NCBI GenBank assembly: GCA_038501625.1
Contig: JAZAYU010000009.1
Coordinates: 3,719,001-3,783,000 of the forward strand
DNA: 64,000 nucleotides
Reading direction: 5' to 3'
Source: Corbicula japonica
Taxonomy: Eukaryota > Mollusca > Bivalvia > Venerida > Cyrenidae
Shown piece after piece: positions 10,101 to 17,466 of this stretch (the stretch's first letter is position 1; every line of letters begins with the position of its first letter). The notes below the pieces were generated by a model. That model searched no databases, was not told the origin of the DNA, and worked only from the letters and a program-made list of their open reading frames with translations. Position numbers and translations under genes: made by a program.

Positions 10101-12640
10101 TTGTTCCAAGATAAAATTCGGTTTTCTGGGAGACATCTTCGATATTTCTTTCCGGATTTTACTGGTATGTGTTTACCTATTCCATAATGCAATGATTGAT
10201 AAGCATTAGAACTTATGCAGCTACTGTGTACATACACTTAGTCTAGTCTTCTAATGATAGATGGTATGTTTTGTCAAACTACTCTAACATTTACCTTCTT
10301 TAAACCTATTTATTTTACATCAGTCAATAAACAGATTCTTTCACTGATATCAGTCATGGTTGACAGCTGATTCCTGGGTTAAACTCAGTACTTACACTTA
10401 GTCTACTAATTGCACTTGTTGGCTGCTTTCCCAGTTGAAACCATGAACTTGCAATATACATCAAGCTCAGTGGTTGCTTTCCAGATTGAAAACAGTACTT
10501 GGCCTACTAATCATGCTGGTTGGCTGCATTCTGTATTGAAACCAGCTATTACACCAGTGCTTGCGCTACGTAACATGCTAATTGGCTGCTTTCTGAGTTG
10601 AAACTAGTGCTTGCACTACTAGAATTAATTATACCCCCACAAACGAAGTTTGAGGGGGTATAATATTATAGGAGTGAGCTTGTTGGTCGGTCGGTCTGTC
10701 GGTCTGTCTGTCGGTCGGATTCTTCGTTTCAGGATGATAACTCATGAAAGGCTTGACAGATTTAAATAATTTTTGGTACACAGGTGTAACATCATAAGAT
10801 ACAGTTCGATTTTGAGGCTGGTGGGGCCAGTGTCAAGGTCACTGTTACTAAAAATAGCAAAATGCTTTCCAGGCGATAACTCCTGAAAGGAGTAAAATAT
10901 TTTAAAAATGTTTGGTACACAGGTGTAACATCACAAGATACCGGTCAGTTTCGACTTTTGGGCTGGTGGGGTCAATGTCAAGGTCACTGTTACTAAAAAT
11001 AGAAAAATGGTTTCTGGATGATTACTCATGAAATACTTCACAGATTAAATCCTTTTTTGGGACATAGATGTAACATCAGAAGATACGCGTTGAGTTCGAC
11101 TTTGGGGCCTGTGGGGTCAATGTCAAGGTCACCATTACTTAAAATAGAAAAACGTTTTCTGGACGATAACTCATAAAATACTTCATAGATTTAATTATTT
11201 TTTGGGACACAGATGTAACATTACAAGATATAGGTTAGGTTTGACTTTGGGGCCTGTTGGTTCAAGGTCAAGTTCACTGTTATTTTAACTTCAAAACTTC
11301 ATTTTCACTCAGTAACTTTAGCTTATTTTGGGTCCTGTTGGTTCAAGGTCAAGTTCACTGTTATTTTAACTTCAACACTTCATTTCCACTCGGTAACTAT
11401 AGCTTAGAATGAGATTCTTGAATGAAATTTGGTGTATTGGTGGTTTCTGTGAAGATGACTTTTGGAATTGAAAGTAAGGCCTGTGGGGTCAAGGTCACCA
11501 TTACTAAAAATAGAAAAACTGTATATGCTCAATAACTGTAGTTCGGAATGAGATATTTTGATGAAAATTGCTATGTAGGTAGTGTCTGTGAAGAGGAAAC
11601 TTGGTATTGAAAATGGGCCTGGTGGGGTCAAGGTCACTGTTCACTGTTACTAAAAATAGAAAAAATGGTTTCTGGATGATTTCTAATGAAAGGCTTCACA
11701 TATTTTAACATTTTTTGGCACACATTGATTCTAAAAATTCCCAGTTCAAGTATCAAGCACACATGTGGGGGTATTTAATCACTTTCAGTGATAATTCTAG
11801 TTAATGCTTGATGACTGCTTTTCAGTATTTGCACTATAAATTTATTTGGGTTGAAACCAGAACTTTCCCTACTAATCTTTCTCGTTGGCTCTGTTTTTGA
11901 GTTTAAACCAATGCAGGGCTGATTCCTGCTTCCTGGGATAAAGCCAGTTCTGGCACTGCTTGTTGATTTGAGAAATTGTAGATCTTCTGTTGTGGAATAT
12001 GAATCTTCAATCCACAAACCAGGAGTCCAGCTCTGTTTCTTACAAATGCTTAAGTTTAAAATGGTTAAAGCTAGTTATCACAAGCCTGTATCTTAGATGC
12101 ATCTTCAGTAGATTGCATTTGTAATTTCACCTGTTTGAATAAAATAAGTTTGTAATTGGTTATAGTGTTATTTTTGGTGAGATGTTCTTGTTGGGATAAG
12201 ACAATACAGTTCTAAATGGTTATGCCTATACTTTGGAAAGAAAACCTAAGTAATGCTAAATAAGTTAATAACAGGTATAAAATTGTTACTGGGTTAAGAA
12301 TAAAGTTCTGTTATCTTGTTTGATGGCTATCAGTTAAATCTAACAAAAAAAACCACATTTTTTTCTACCGTCTTGTACATATCTAAAACAGTTTTCTTAA
12401 GGTCTGTGTTTCTTTTCTGAAGTTTTAAGAATTGTTTCTATGATTTCAGGTGCAGACAAAGATGTTGATAGTGCGGCAAGGTTCATACAGCAGCTATACC
12501 AGGAACAGAGCCTGCTTCCAGGCAAAGTTGTATACCCACATTTCACAACCGCAACAGACACTAGCAATATACAAGTTGTGTTCCAAGTTGTCATGGACAC
12601 TATTCTTAGAGAAAACTTGAGATCAGCATCAATATTGTGA
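1099..12640 (+). CDS. Heterotrimeric G-protein alpha subunit, divergent class (5' end outside window)
   Basis: Seven exons read in one frame with GT-AG introns: 1099-1191, 2376-2536, 3597-3725, 8387-8516, 8937-9008, 10077-10164 and 12450-12640 (stop TGA 12638-12640). They encode about 287 residues, against roughly 350-380 for the family, so the N-terminus and P-loop are upstream of base 1. Visible in order: helical-domain helix [16 protein letters not shown]; switch [12 protein letters not shown] with the catalytic Arg; switch [15 protein letters not shown] with the catalytic Gln; guanine-specificity NKVDLF; and TTATDTSN of the G5 loop. By family knowledge this is a membrane-associated GTPase that couples a seven-transmembrane receptor to effectors. 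All GTPase residues visible are present, so it should be active. The tail [10 protein letters not shown] lacks the Cys used by pertussis toxin in Gi/o and matches no Gi, Gs, Gq or G12 tail. The class is uncertain: Gv-like is my best guess (inference). Introns are loaded with MITEs. Confidence 0.95.
1220..1266. repeat. Compound (TAA)n(GAA)n microsatellite
   Basis: TAA triplets run into AAG/GAA triplets within the intron after the first visible exon. Confidence 0.9.
1290..1496. repeat. Family A MITE copy
   Basis: Contains AGATCTAGATCAGCC, TTAGGTTATTTATGACC and GGCTGATCTGGATCTACAC, and ends CATGGAGTAAAGGGTTA. Diverged. Confidence 0.65.
1640..1850. mobile_element. piggyBac-like MITE with TTAA ends
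   Basis: TTAA at 1640-1643 and 1847-1850 flanks inverted ends GGTAGTCTAACTGTAATG... and ...CATTACAGTTAAACTACC; about 27 of 29 terminal bases match. TTAA duplication is the piggyBac hallmark. The interior is GC-rich (TCGGCT, GCCGATG) and has no coding potential. Confidence 0.7.
2309..2352. repeat. Family A fragment just upstream of a G-alpha exon
   Basis: GTGACCAGTGTAGATCCAGA then TCGCCCGGC is family A sequence. The recognisable part stops about 25-40 bp before the exon starting at 2376. Confidence 0.55.
2376..2536 (+). CDS. G-alpha exon (helical domain, end)
   Basis: Acceptor GATGATTTCAG ends at 2375 and donor GTAAGT starts at 2537. The exon is 161 bp, 53 codons plus two bases. It contains [17 protein letters not shown] and [10 protein letters not shown], the hallmark stretch before switch I. 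A TAG reading across the donor is intronic, not a real stop, because the split codon is completed as TAT by the next exon. Confidence 0.92.
2578..3000. repeat. Two abutting family A MITE copies
   Basis: Copy 1 begins TTAACCCTTTCCTCC at 2578 and ends GTGGAGGAAAT near 2800. Copy 2 follows directly (CCTTTATTCCATGAATATGG) and ends AAAAAGGTTTAA at 3000. The first copy starts 41 bp after the donor of exon 2376-2536. Confidence 0.75.
3343..3577. repeat. Family A MITE copy abutting the switch I exon
   Basis: Begins CATTTATTCCATTTATACGCC; core GGCTGATCTGGATCTGCAC and GATCCTGATCAGATGGCAC; ends TATGAAGTAAAATGATAA. Its right edge is about 20 bp from the exon at 3597, so the branch site and polypyrimidine tract lie next to or inside it. 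Confidence 0.7.
3597..3725 (+). CDS. G-alpha exon (switch I)
   Basis: Acceptor TTTTTTAG ends at 3596 and donor GTATTG starts at 3726. The exon is 129 bp. It carries [18 protein letters not shown] and RTTGVIET, including the switch I Arg and Thr. The 129-bp length equals that of the corresponding exon in vertebrate Gi genes as I recall it. It is flanked by family A MITE copies about 20 bp upstream and 33 bp downstream. Confidence 0.95.
3759..3964. repeat. Family A MITE copy just after the switch I exon
   Basis: Begins AACCCTTTACTCTATATATG and ends CATGGAGTAAAGGGTTT. It starts 33 bp after the exon end at 3725. With the copy at 3343-3577 it brackets that exon. Confidence 0.7.
4134..4349. repeat. 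Diverged family B fold-back copy
   Basis: GCCCAAGGATCATAATACTG and GAGACCAGTCTCAAATCTC face TGAGATCTGAGACTGGTCTC and GAATTTGGGCCC. It is longer and more diverged than the 136-bp family B copies. Confidence 0.6.
4852..5072. repeat. Family A MITE copy
   Basis: TTAACGCTTTCCTCCATATA at the left and ATATGGAGGAGAGGGTTAA at the right. Internal GATCCAGATCAGCCGGCAC and CTGATCAGGATCTGCAC. Confidence 0.8.
5321..5518. repeat. Family A MITE copy
   Basis: CACTTAATTCCATATATAGG at the left and CAATGGAGTTAAGAGTTAA at the right, with GATCCTGATCAGCAAGCAC between. An open frame running through here has no family resemblance and is a chance reading through the repeat. Confidence 0.65.
5567..5808. repeat. Family A MITE copy, full length
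   Basis: 242 bp from TTAACCCTTTCCTGTA to TACAGGAATGGGTTAA. The two internal palindromes (GATCCAGATCAGCCGGCAC / GATCAGGATCTAAAC and GATCCTGATCAGACGGCAC / GCTGATCTGGATCTACAC) are well preserved. Confidence 0.85.
5809..7740. other. Intron sequence, mostly unremarkable
   Basis: Part of the 4.66-kb intron between the switch I and switch II exons. Only a small family A fragment (about 5966-5999) is recognised. The rest is AT-rich single-copy-looking sequence with no open frame of note. Confidence 0.7.
7747..7822 (+). repeat. tRNA-derived SINE head
   Basis: TGACTCAATTGGTAGAG resembles a pol III A box and GGTTCGAATCC is a good B box, about 45 bp apart as in a tRNA. The acceptor stem does not close convincingly, so this is a SINE promoter rather than a functional tRNA gene. 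It is inside a G-alpha intron, same strand. Confidence 0.65.
8009..8075 (+). repeat. Second tRNA-like SINE fragment
   Basis: TAGCTCAATTGGCAGAGCA is a clear A-box/D-arm. The B-box region is degraded. It lies about 260 bp after the first head, so it may be a second insertion of the same SINE family. Confidence 0.5.
8155..8366. repeat. Family A MITE copy abutting the switch II exon
   Basis: Contains ACCAGTGTAGCTTCAGATCA, GTCTGATCAGGACCTACAC and ends CATGGAGTAAATGGTTAA. The right edge is 20 bp before the exon at 8387. Confidence 0.7.
8387..8516 (+). CDS. G-alpha exon (switch II)
   Basis: Acceptor TTGTTTTGTAG ends at 8386 and donor GTATGT starts at 8517. The exon is 130 bp. It encodes [20 protein letters not shown] then [20 protein letters not shown], the strongest family signature in the window. 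The alternative GT three bases upstream (CA|GTAGTA) would drop a Val. The chosen donor keeps the family pattern ED-x-S-x-NR across the junction. Confidence 0.97.
8937..9008 (+). CDS. G-alpha exon (alpha-3 helix region)
   Basis: Acceptor TTCTTACAG ends at 8936 and donor GTAAGT starts at 9009. The exon is 72 bp, 24 codons, phase 0 on both sides, encoding [16 protein letters not shown] then RFFYKSSM. In vertebrate Gi genes this stretch and the next exon are one exon, as I recall, so there is an extra intron here. Confidence 0.95.
9365..9412 (-). repeat. Family D fragment
   Basis: AGGCTCAATCAAACTGAGC then TTGCAATAATTTCATA is the reverse of the family D core (TTGCAGGCTCGGTTTGATTG then AGCCTG). 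Confidence 0.45.
10077..10164 (+). CDS. G-alpha exon (NKxD guanine motif)
   Basis: Acceptor TTTTTTCAG ends at 10076 and donor GTATGT starts at 10165. The exon is 88 bp, encoding [14 protein letters not shown] then [20 protein letters not shown] is the base-specificity motif. The [12 protein letters not shown] stretch differs from the Gi (SPLTICYPEY-like) and Gs versions. Confidence 0.96.
10628..11780 (+). mobile_element. Non-autonomous element with degenerate internal tandem repeats
   Basis: Starts near TTATACCCCCACAAACGAAG and ends near CATGTGGGGGTATTTAAT, so the ends are inverted CCCCCAC / GTGGGGG. The interior is about seven degenerate units of roughly 80-170 bp with GATAACTCATGAAAGGCTT, TACACAGGTGTAACATCA, GTCAAGGTCACTGTTACT and AAAATAGAAAAATGG. 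It begins with a GGTCGGTCTGTC microsatellite. It lies inside the last G-alpha intron. Open frames on the minus strand here are repeat readings. Family not identified. Confidence 0.65.
12450..12640 (+). CDS. G-alpha terminal exon (G5 loop and C-terminus)
   Basis: Acceptor TGATTTCAG ends at 12449. There are 62 residues plus TGA, starting [18 protein letters not shown] and ending [10 protein letters not shown]. It contains [17 protein letters not shown] (G5 loop and alpha-5 helix). The last five residues, which in this family contact the receptor, are SASIL. The next 200 bases are open 3'UTR or flank; no polyadenylation signal could be assigned with confidence. Confidence 0.96.
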
Positions 12641-12857
12641 TATTTTTGTGTTAAAAGTCAGAAATTTCAATACAGTATGCAAATGACAAACATTCATCTC
12701 TTAACTGTTACAGCTACCCATTATATTGGCAGGTCAGCAAGTTAATTTGAAATCGGTTTAAAGAAGGGAGAGCCAATGCACTGTAGATGAACATCCCAAA
12801 ATGATTAATGTATAACTAGATTGTGGAGATACCTAATTCTAAATTGTATGTAGAAAG

Positions 12858-13185
12858 ATATGCATCAAGATACATGGAGTTAAGCCACTTTTTGGTGCCG
12901 GGAAACACTGGAGTTAAGCTGCTTTGCTGCATCAATATACACAGGAGTTATGCACCTTGCCTACACCAGGATAAACAAGAGTTATGCATCTTGCCTGCAG
13001 CAAGATACACAGGAGATATGCACCTTGCCTGCACCAAGATACACAGGAGTTATGCACCTTGCCTGCACTAAGATACATAGGAGTTATGCACCTTGCCTGC
13101 ACCAAGATACAAAGGAGTTCAGCAACTTTCCTGCATAAAGATTCACAGAAGTAAAGCCACATTCCTGTATAAGATGCACAGTAGA
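12858..13185. repeat. 34-bp minisatellite, 3' flank of the G-alpha gene
   Basis: Units of the type ACCAAGATACACAGGAGTT then ATGCACCTTGCCTGC repeat at 34-bp spacing (for example 13033, 13067). The centre is near-identical and both ends are decayed, about nine units. Because 34 is not a multiple of 3, the short frames here are not protein repeats. It may be transcribed in the 3'UTR. Confidence 0.85.
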
Positions 13186-13296
13186 TAGCACTTAATGGAC
13201 TCATGAGTGAAGCTCCTTTCTCTTCCAGAGATGTCTCAGTGAAACAAGCAGTATTTCTAGTTACATTGGAGACTGTTGAGACTTTGACCCTGTAGT

Positions 13297-13590
13297 CCTT
13301 CTCCATATATACAGCTTATATCTTATGTGCAACCAGGGTTGAAGGTTATAAAACTGAGTTTGGAAACCAGTCTCAAATCTCAAGCATCTGATTGGCTGAA
13401 ATGGCGACCAGTCGCCATTTCAGCCAATCAGATGCTTGAGATTTGAGACTGGTTTCCATGCTCAGTTTTATAACCTTGGGCACAGTATTTATCCATTAGT
13501 CTGATCAGGATTTATGCTAGTTGCTTGTAGACTCATTACATTATTTTAGACCAAGAATCAAACAGTGTAGATCCAGATCGGACTTCATGG
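13297..13590. repeat. Family A MITE copy split by a family B insertion
   Basis: Left part CCTTCTCCATATATACAGC...GCAACCAG (to about 13335) and right part ACAGTATTTATCC...GTGTAGATCCAGATCGG (from about 13484) are family A. A family B element sits between them. Confidence 0.6.
13342..13477. repeat. Family B fold-back, 136 bp
   Basis: Two 68-bp arms meet between 13409 and 13410 with no loop. AAGGTTATAAAACTGAGTTT... is mirrored by ...CATGCTCAGTTTTATAACCTT. Each arm contains CATCTGATTGGCTGAAATGG. Inserted into a family A copy. Confidence 0.9.
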
Positions 13591-14322
13591 ATTCAAGCTT
13601 TTCTCACTTGTGATTAAAGACCAAACATTAGGGAAATGATTCACAGTACTGTAGCATCTACTGAGTTAACTCCAGTGGCCATTGATGTATGGAAAACTGT
13701 AACCCTTTTGCTGTGGAGATACAAGTCTTATAAAGACAAAGGAGAATGTACTAGGCAATAGCATTCTTGAAAGTAGATGTGATGTTCAGGGACTTAGCTT
13801 GATTAAATGGCAAGTTCAGGCCCATACTTTGGGCAAGCTCCCCCTAAAATTAAGGTGAGAATGTATTTCTAGTGTACATCTTTAGCTAATTCTGTGCAAA
13901 TGTGCAAGTCTCTCAAGGGAGCTAAGCCAATGATGACAGAAAATAGTCATATTTGTTGATTGGAGTGATTAAGAATATTTTTAGTCCCACTGCCACTAAA
14001 CTATGAAAAATGATATATTTGTATGACAACAGAAAAATCCATTGAACAGATAACTATATAAGTATTTTTTCAAATGTTTTTGTATGACATACCTGACCTT
14101 TTGTTTAAATACAGATCTTTTTTGTCAGATTTCAAGTGTTAGGCAAATTTACATTATGCTGCCTTTTTGTTAGAGGGATGTTGCAATTTTTTTTTAAATC
14201 TATGTAAGTAAATGTCTTGTAGTTTCCATGTCATTGTTTGTTTCATACATACATTTTGCTTTTGCCATCTGTACGTGGTTACATAACAGTGGCAACAACT
14301 GATATACTGGACATCTACTCCT

Positions 14323-14564
14323 TTAACCCTTTCCTCCATATACATGCATTTTTATGCGTGTGCGACCAATGTAGATCCAGATCAGCTGACACATCCGAGC
14401 CGTCTGATCAGGATCTGTACTGGTCGCTTTTCGGTCAGAAATAACCTAATAAATCAAATAGCGAACGGTGCAGATCCTGATCAGATGGCATGGATGTGTC
14501 AGCTGATCTGGATCTACACCGTTTGCCCGTGCCATAAAGGTGTGTCTATGGAGGAAAGGGTTAA
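14323..14564. repeat. Family A MITE copy, full length reference copy
   Basis: 242 bp from TTAACCCTTTCCTCCATA to TATGGAGGAAAGGGTTAA, an 18-bp perfect terminal inverted repeat. Internal GTAGATCCAGATCAGCTGAC and GTCTGATCAGGATCTGTAC form the first small palindrome; the second is its counterpart. Confidence 0.9.
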
Positions 14565-15421
14565 TTTGCCTCTATCATTTAAAAAAACTACTGATAAACT
14601 GGACAGCCTTTGTCATAGAGTTTAAAAATATTGTGTCAGTAACCCTCTGTTTTGTTTGGGACAAATATCTTCTTTAATATTAAAATTTTCAGTGTACACA
14701 TCATGTTAACACAGAGGAAATCTGAATCATCAGGCCATTATCGTCTAAAACTGGTTTCATTAAAAATAAATGTTAATTATATCTTGATTAAAATTCAATT
14801 AATGAGTGATATTTAAAACATTAGTAGCATCCCAGAGCCTGATGAGATAAAATGTATATTGTTTTCTTTTTTGAAGTATTTTTTGTTAAGTATTACATTA
14901 TTTAATTGAATGAAGGCTGCTGTGTGATTTGCTGAAGTTCACAGTTTTCATTTGCATCCTCAGGTTTTAAAAAATTCCCAATCATGCCTGATGCATGTAT
15001 TATGTATGAGACAGCAGGGGTCTTTTGCCACAAGGGAAAGCTCAAAGTAGCATGATGTGGGATGATGGTGTGACTATTAACATTGTTAATTTTATTAAAA
15101 AAAACATTAAGTAACCATATTGGTTTGAAAGAAAAAGTGCTTCATACAGCTATGCAGAATGTTTTTATGTATAATTTGAAAATTCATGCAAAGCCTATTT
15201 CATTTAAACTATGTAAACCCATTTTATTTTATTGTTCTTTTATTGTTTCATGTTTCATAATATTACATTGTTTTTTTCGAGTGATCTCAGACATTTTACA
15301 TTAAATTTGTAGTATCTGAATCTTGAGTGCAAAACAGTCATTGTACAATCATAAATATTTCTCATAATCTCATATGGGGAAATGGATGACAAAAGTGAAA
15401 TTAAAGACACCATAGTCCCAA

Positions 15422-15458
15422 TGTTATAAAACTGAGAATGGAGGCCAGATTAGTCAAA
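15422..15458. repeat. Family B fragment
   Basis: GTTATAAAACTGAGAATGGA then GGCCAG is one end of family B; the rest is missing. Confidence 0.5.
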
Positions 15459-15739
15459 TTAGTGAAAAATGTGAATAACTTGCCCCAGACAGGGACGCCC
15501 AACACTGTATACCGGTATATATGACTGTAATAAAAACAGTTAAACAGTCCAGGTCAGTTTTGTCAGCCATGGCCCAAGATCTTTAAACTGGTGTGTAGAA
15601 TTCTTAAAAGTTGTATGACAATGTTTTTTTTTTCTGAAATAGCATAAACAAATCATAGTTATGAACTTTTCTTAAGATGTTTATTGTTCAAAAAATGTTT
15701 ATAACCACTGACTTGTTGCTCAATGGAAGTGTGACTATT

Positions 15740-15898
15740 TAAGGAATGATTCTTATTTTGGTGCGGTTCATGCAGATTGGACGTGCACGCGAGAGCTGGC
15801 AAATCCATAAAGGGTGCTAGCGCTTTATGGTAAATTTGCCAGCTCTCGCGTGCACGTCCAATCTGCATGAACCGCACCAAAATAAGAATCATTACTTA
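15740..15898. repeat. Near-perfect ~160-bp inverted repeat
   Basis: The arms (about 15740-15812 and 15823-15898) pair almost completely. TTCTTATTTTGGTGCGGTTC...GACGTGCACGCGAGAGCTGG is mirrored by CCAGCTCTCGCGTGCACGTC...GAACCGCACCAAAATAAGAA. The loop is about 10 bases (GGTGCTAGCG) with a 3-base bulge near it. The arms are GC-richer than the flanks. No coding function is inferred from the frame that crosses it. Confidence 0.95.
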
Positions 15899-16009
15899 TA
15901 TTTACATTTTATTCAATTTTTTCTTTAAATAAACTTAAGTCGAACGTTTTCAAAAATTAGTATTAAGTGAAAAGGGTGAGTAATACGTGGGAGTTTTCAA
16001 TAGTAACAG

Positions 16010-16030
16010 CCATGACGTTACTGACGTCAT
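16010..16030. promoter_or_regulatory. Paired CRE-like sites
   Basis: ATGACGTTACTGACGTCAT holds one full CRE (TGACGTCA, 16022-16029) and one TGACGT half. There is no gene start nearby; this is only a motif match. Confidence 0.25.
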
Positions 16031-16790
16031 TACGGGTCGTGCGATTCATGCAAAATGAACCGAATTTTTTTAAACGAAGAAATTAATGATTGTAAATATT
16101 TAATATTGTTTTTTAATTTCTCTTTCCACCTCTGTTTCGACTTTAAGAATGGTCAAGCATGGTGTTGCTTCTGATTGGCTCTTGTTAGTATATCATATAT
16201 ATATTTTCTTTCAATATTTATTTTTTGATACTCTGTTTCAATTAGATACATCACAGATTTTAAACTAACTTTTGCAATAGTCATTTTCGTGCGAAGCATC
16301 AGTCAAAGACATGTTGATATATTTATAGGATGCAACTTAGTCTTCTTCTATCTTTAATGTTTTAATTGTATAAAATAATGTCAAATTAGTTCATGTACAC
16401 AACACGTAATGTGTTAAATAAATTGCACTTTAAGGTCAGAGCAAAACCTATTGCCAATATTTGATAAAGTGCTTAAACTTTTTTTCTGACAGGATAATTG
16501 GTCAAATAACGTATATTTAGTACTAAAATAAAAACAACTATTATGGCTTTTTTAATTTGGTGGTATAACTATTAAAAGTATAAATCTTCCTAATTAAAGC
16601 TGTACCTGCTTACTACAAAATCTTGAAGATCTCCAACCAGAGCTTTTCAGAAGTAAAGATAGTCTCAGATTGTTTACAGTAAAGATTGTCTGTGGTTGTT
16701 TACCTTTAATTCTGTGCCAATAAGGTTCAAGCTCTTAGCATAAATTATCTTGTGTGTAATACTGTTTGACAGCTTTATTAAATGTTCCCT

Positions 16791-16930
16791 AGGTTATATA
16801 ACTGGGAATGGAAACCAGTCTCAAATCTCAAGCAGCTGATTGGCTGAAATGGCGACAGCTGAAATGGCAACTATTTGCCATTTCAACCAATCAGATGCTT
16901 GAGATTTCAAATCTCGGTTTTATAATGTTG
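16791..16930. repeat. Family B fold-back copy, diverged
   Basis: GGTTATATAACTGGGAATGG and CAGTCTCAAATCTCAAGCAG face CCAATCAGATGCTTGAGATT and GGTTTTATAATGTTG. The centre is rearranged. Confidence 0.75.
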
Positions 16931-17310
16931 AAGCTTGCTCTTTTCAAAGATAGAACTATTTTTAATTGCTAGCTGAGCTTATAGAATTGGTTGTACCAAG
17001 TTAGTATTGATCTTAATAGATGTGAAAGAAATTGAATTGTTTTCCTATTGCATATTTCATTGTATATAAACATGCATTGTTAATTTATTTGAAATATTTT
17101 ACTTATATAATATATTATATTTTGTTGCTAGATCGGTGACAAGATGAAAGTCTTGTCCATGTTACTGACCTGAAAGTAGGCAGTGGTAGGACAAGAAAAA
17201 TTATATGACTTACTGGAAAAATCAGAGTTAAGTTTGGATGCAACCTTTTGGAAACTTTTGAGTTTTCATGGTTGGTCAACGTACAGGCATTTATGATGTG
17301 TATTTAGTTC

Positions 17311-17466
17311 TTAACCCTTTACTTCATGGGCTTTGGCTGTTGTACCATAGGTGAACAGTGTAGATCCATATCAGCTAGCACATCTATGCTGTCTTATCAG
17401 GATAGGCACATATGTGGCAGGTGATCTGGATCTACACATAATACATACTATGGAGTAAAGTGTTAA
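17311..17466. repeat. Family A MITE copy with internal deletion
   Basis: TTAACCCTTTACTTCATGG at the left and TATGGAGTAAAGTGTTAA at the right, but only about 156 bp. This is the last family A copy seen going right. Confidence 0.75.

Noticed and set aside
12932..13306. 124-codon minus-strand frame with repeated CILVQARC-like peptides
   Set aside because: The periodicity is the 34-bp minisatellite; 34 is not a multiple of 3, so the peptide repeats drift between frames.
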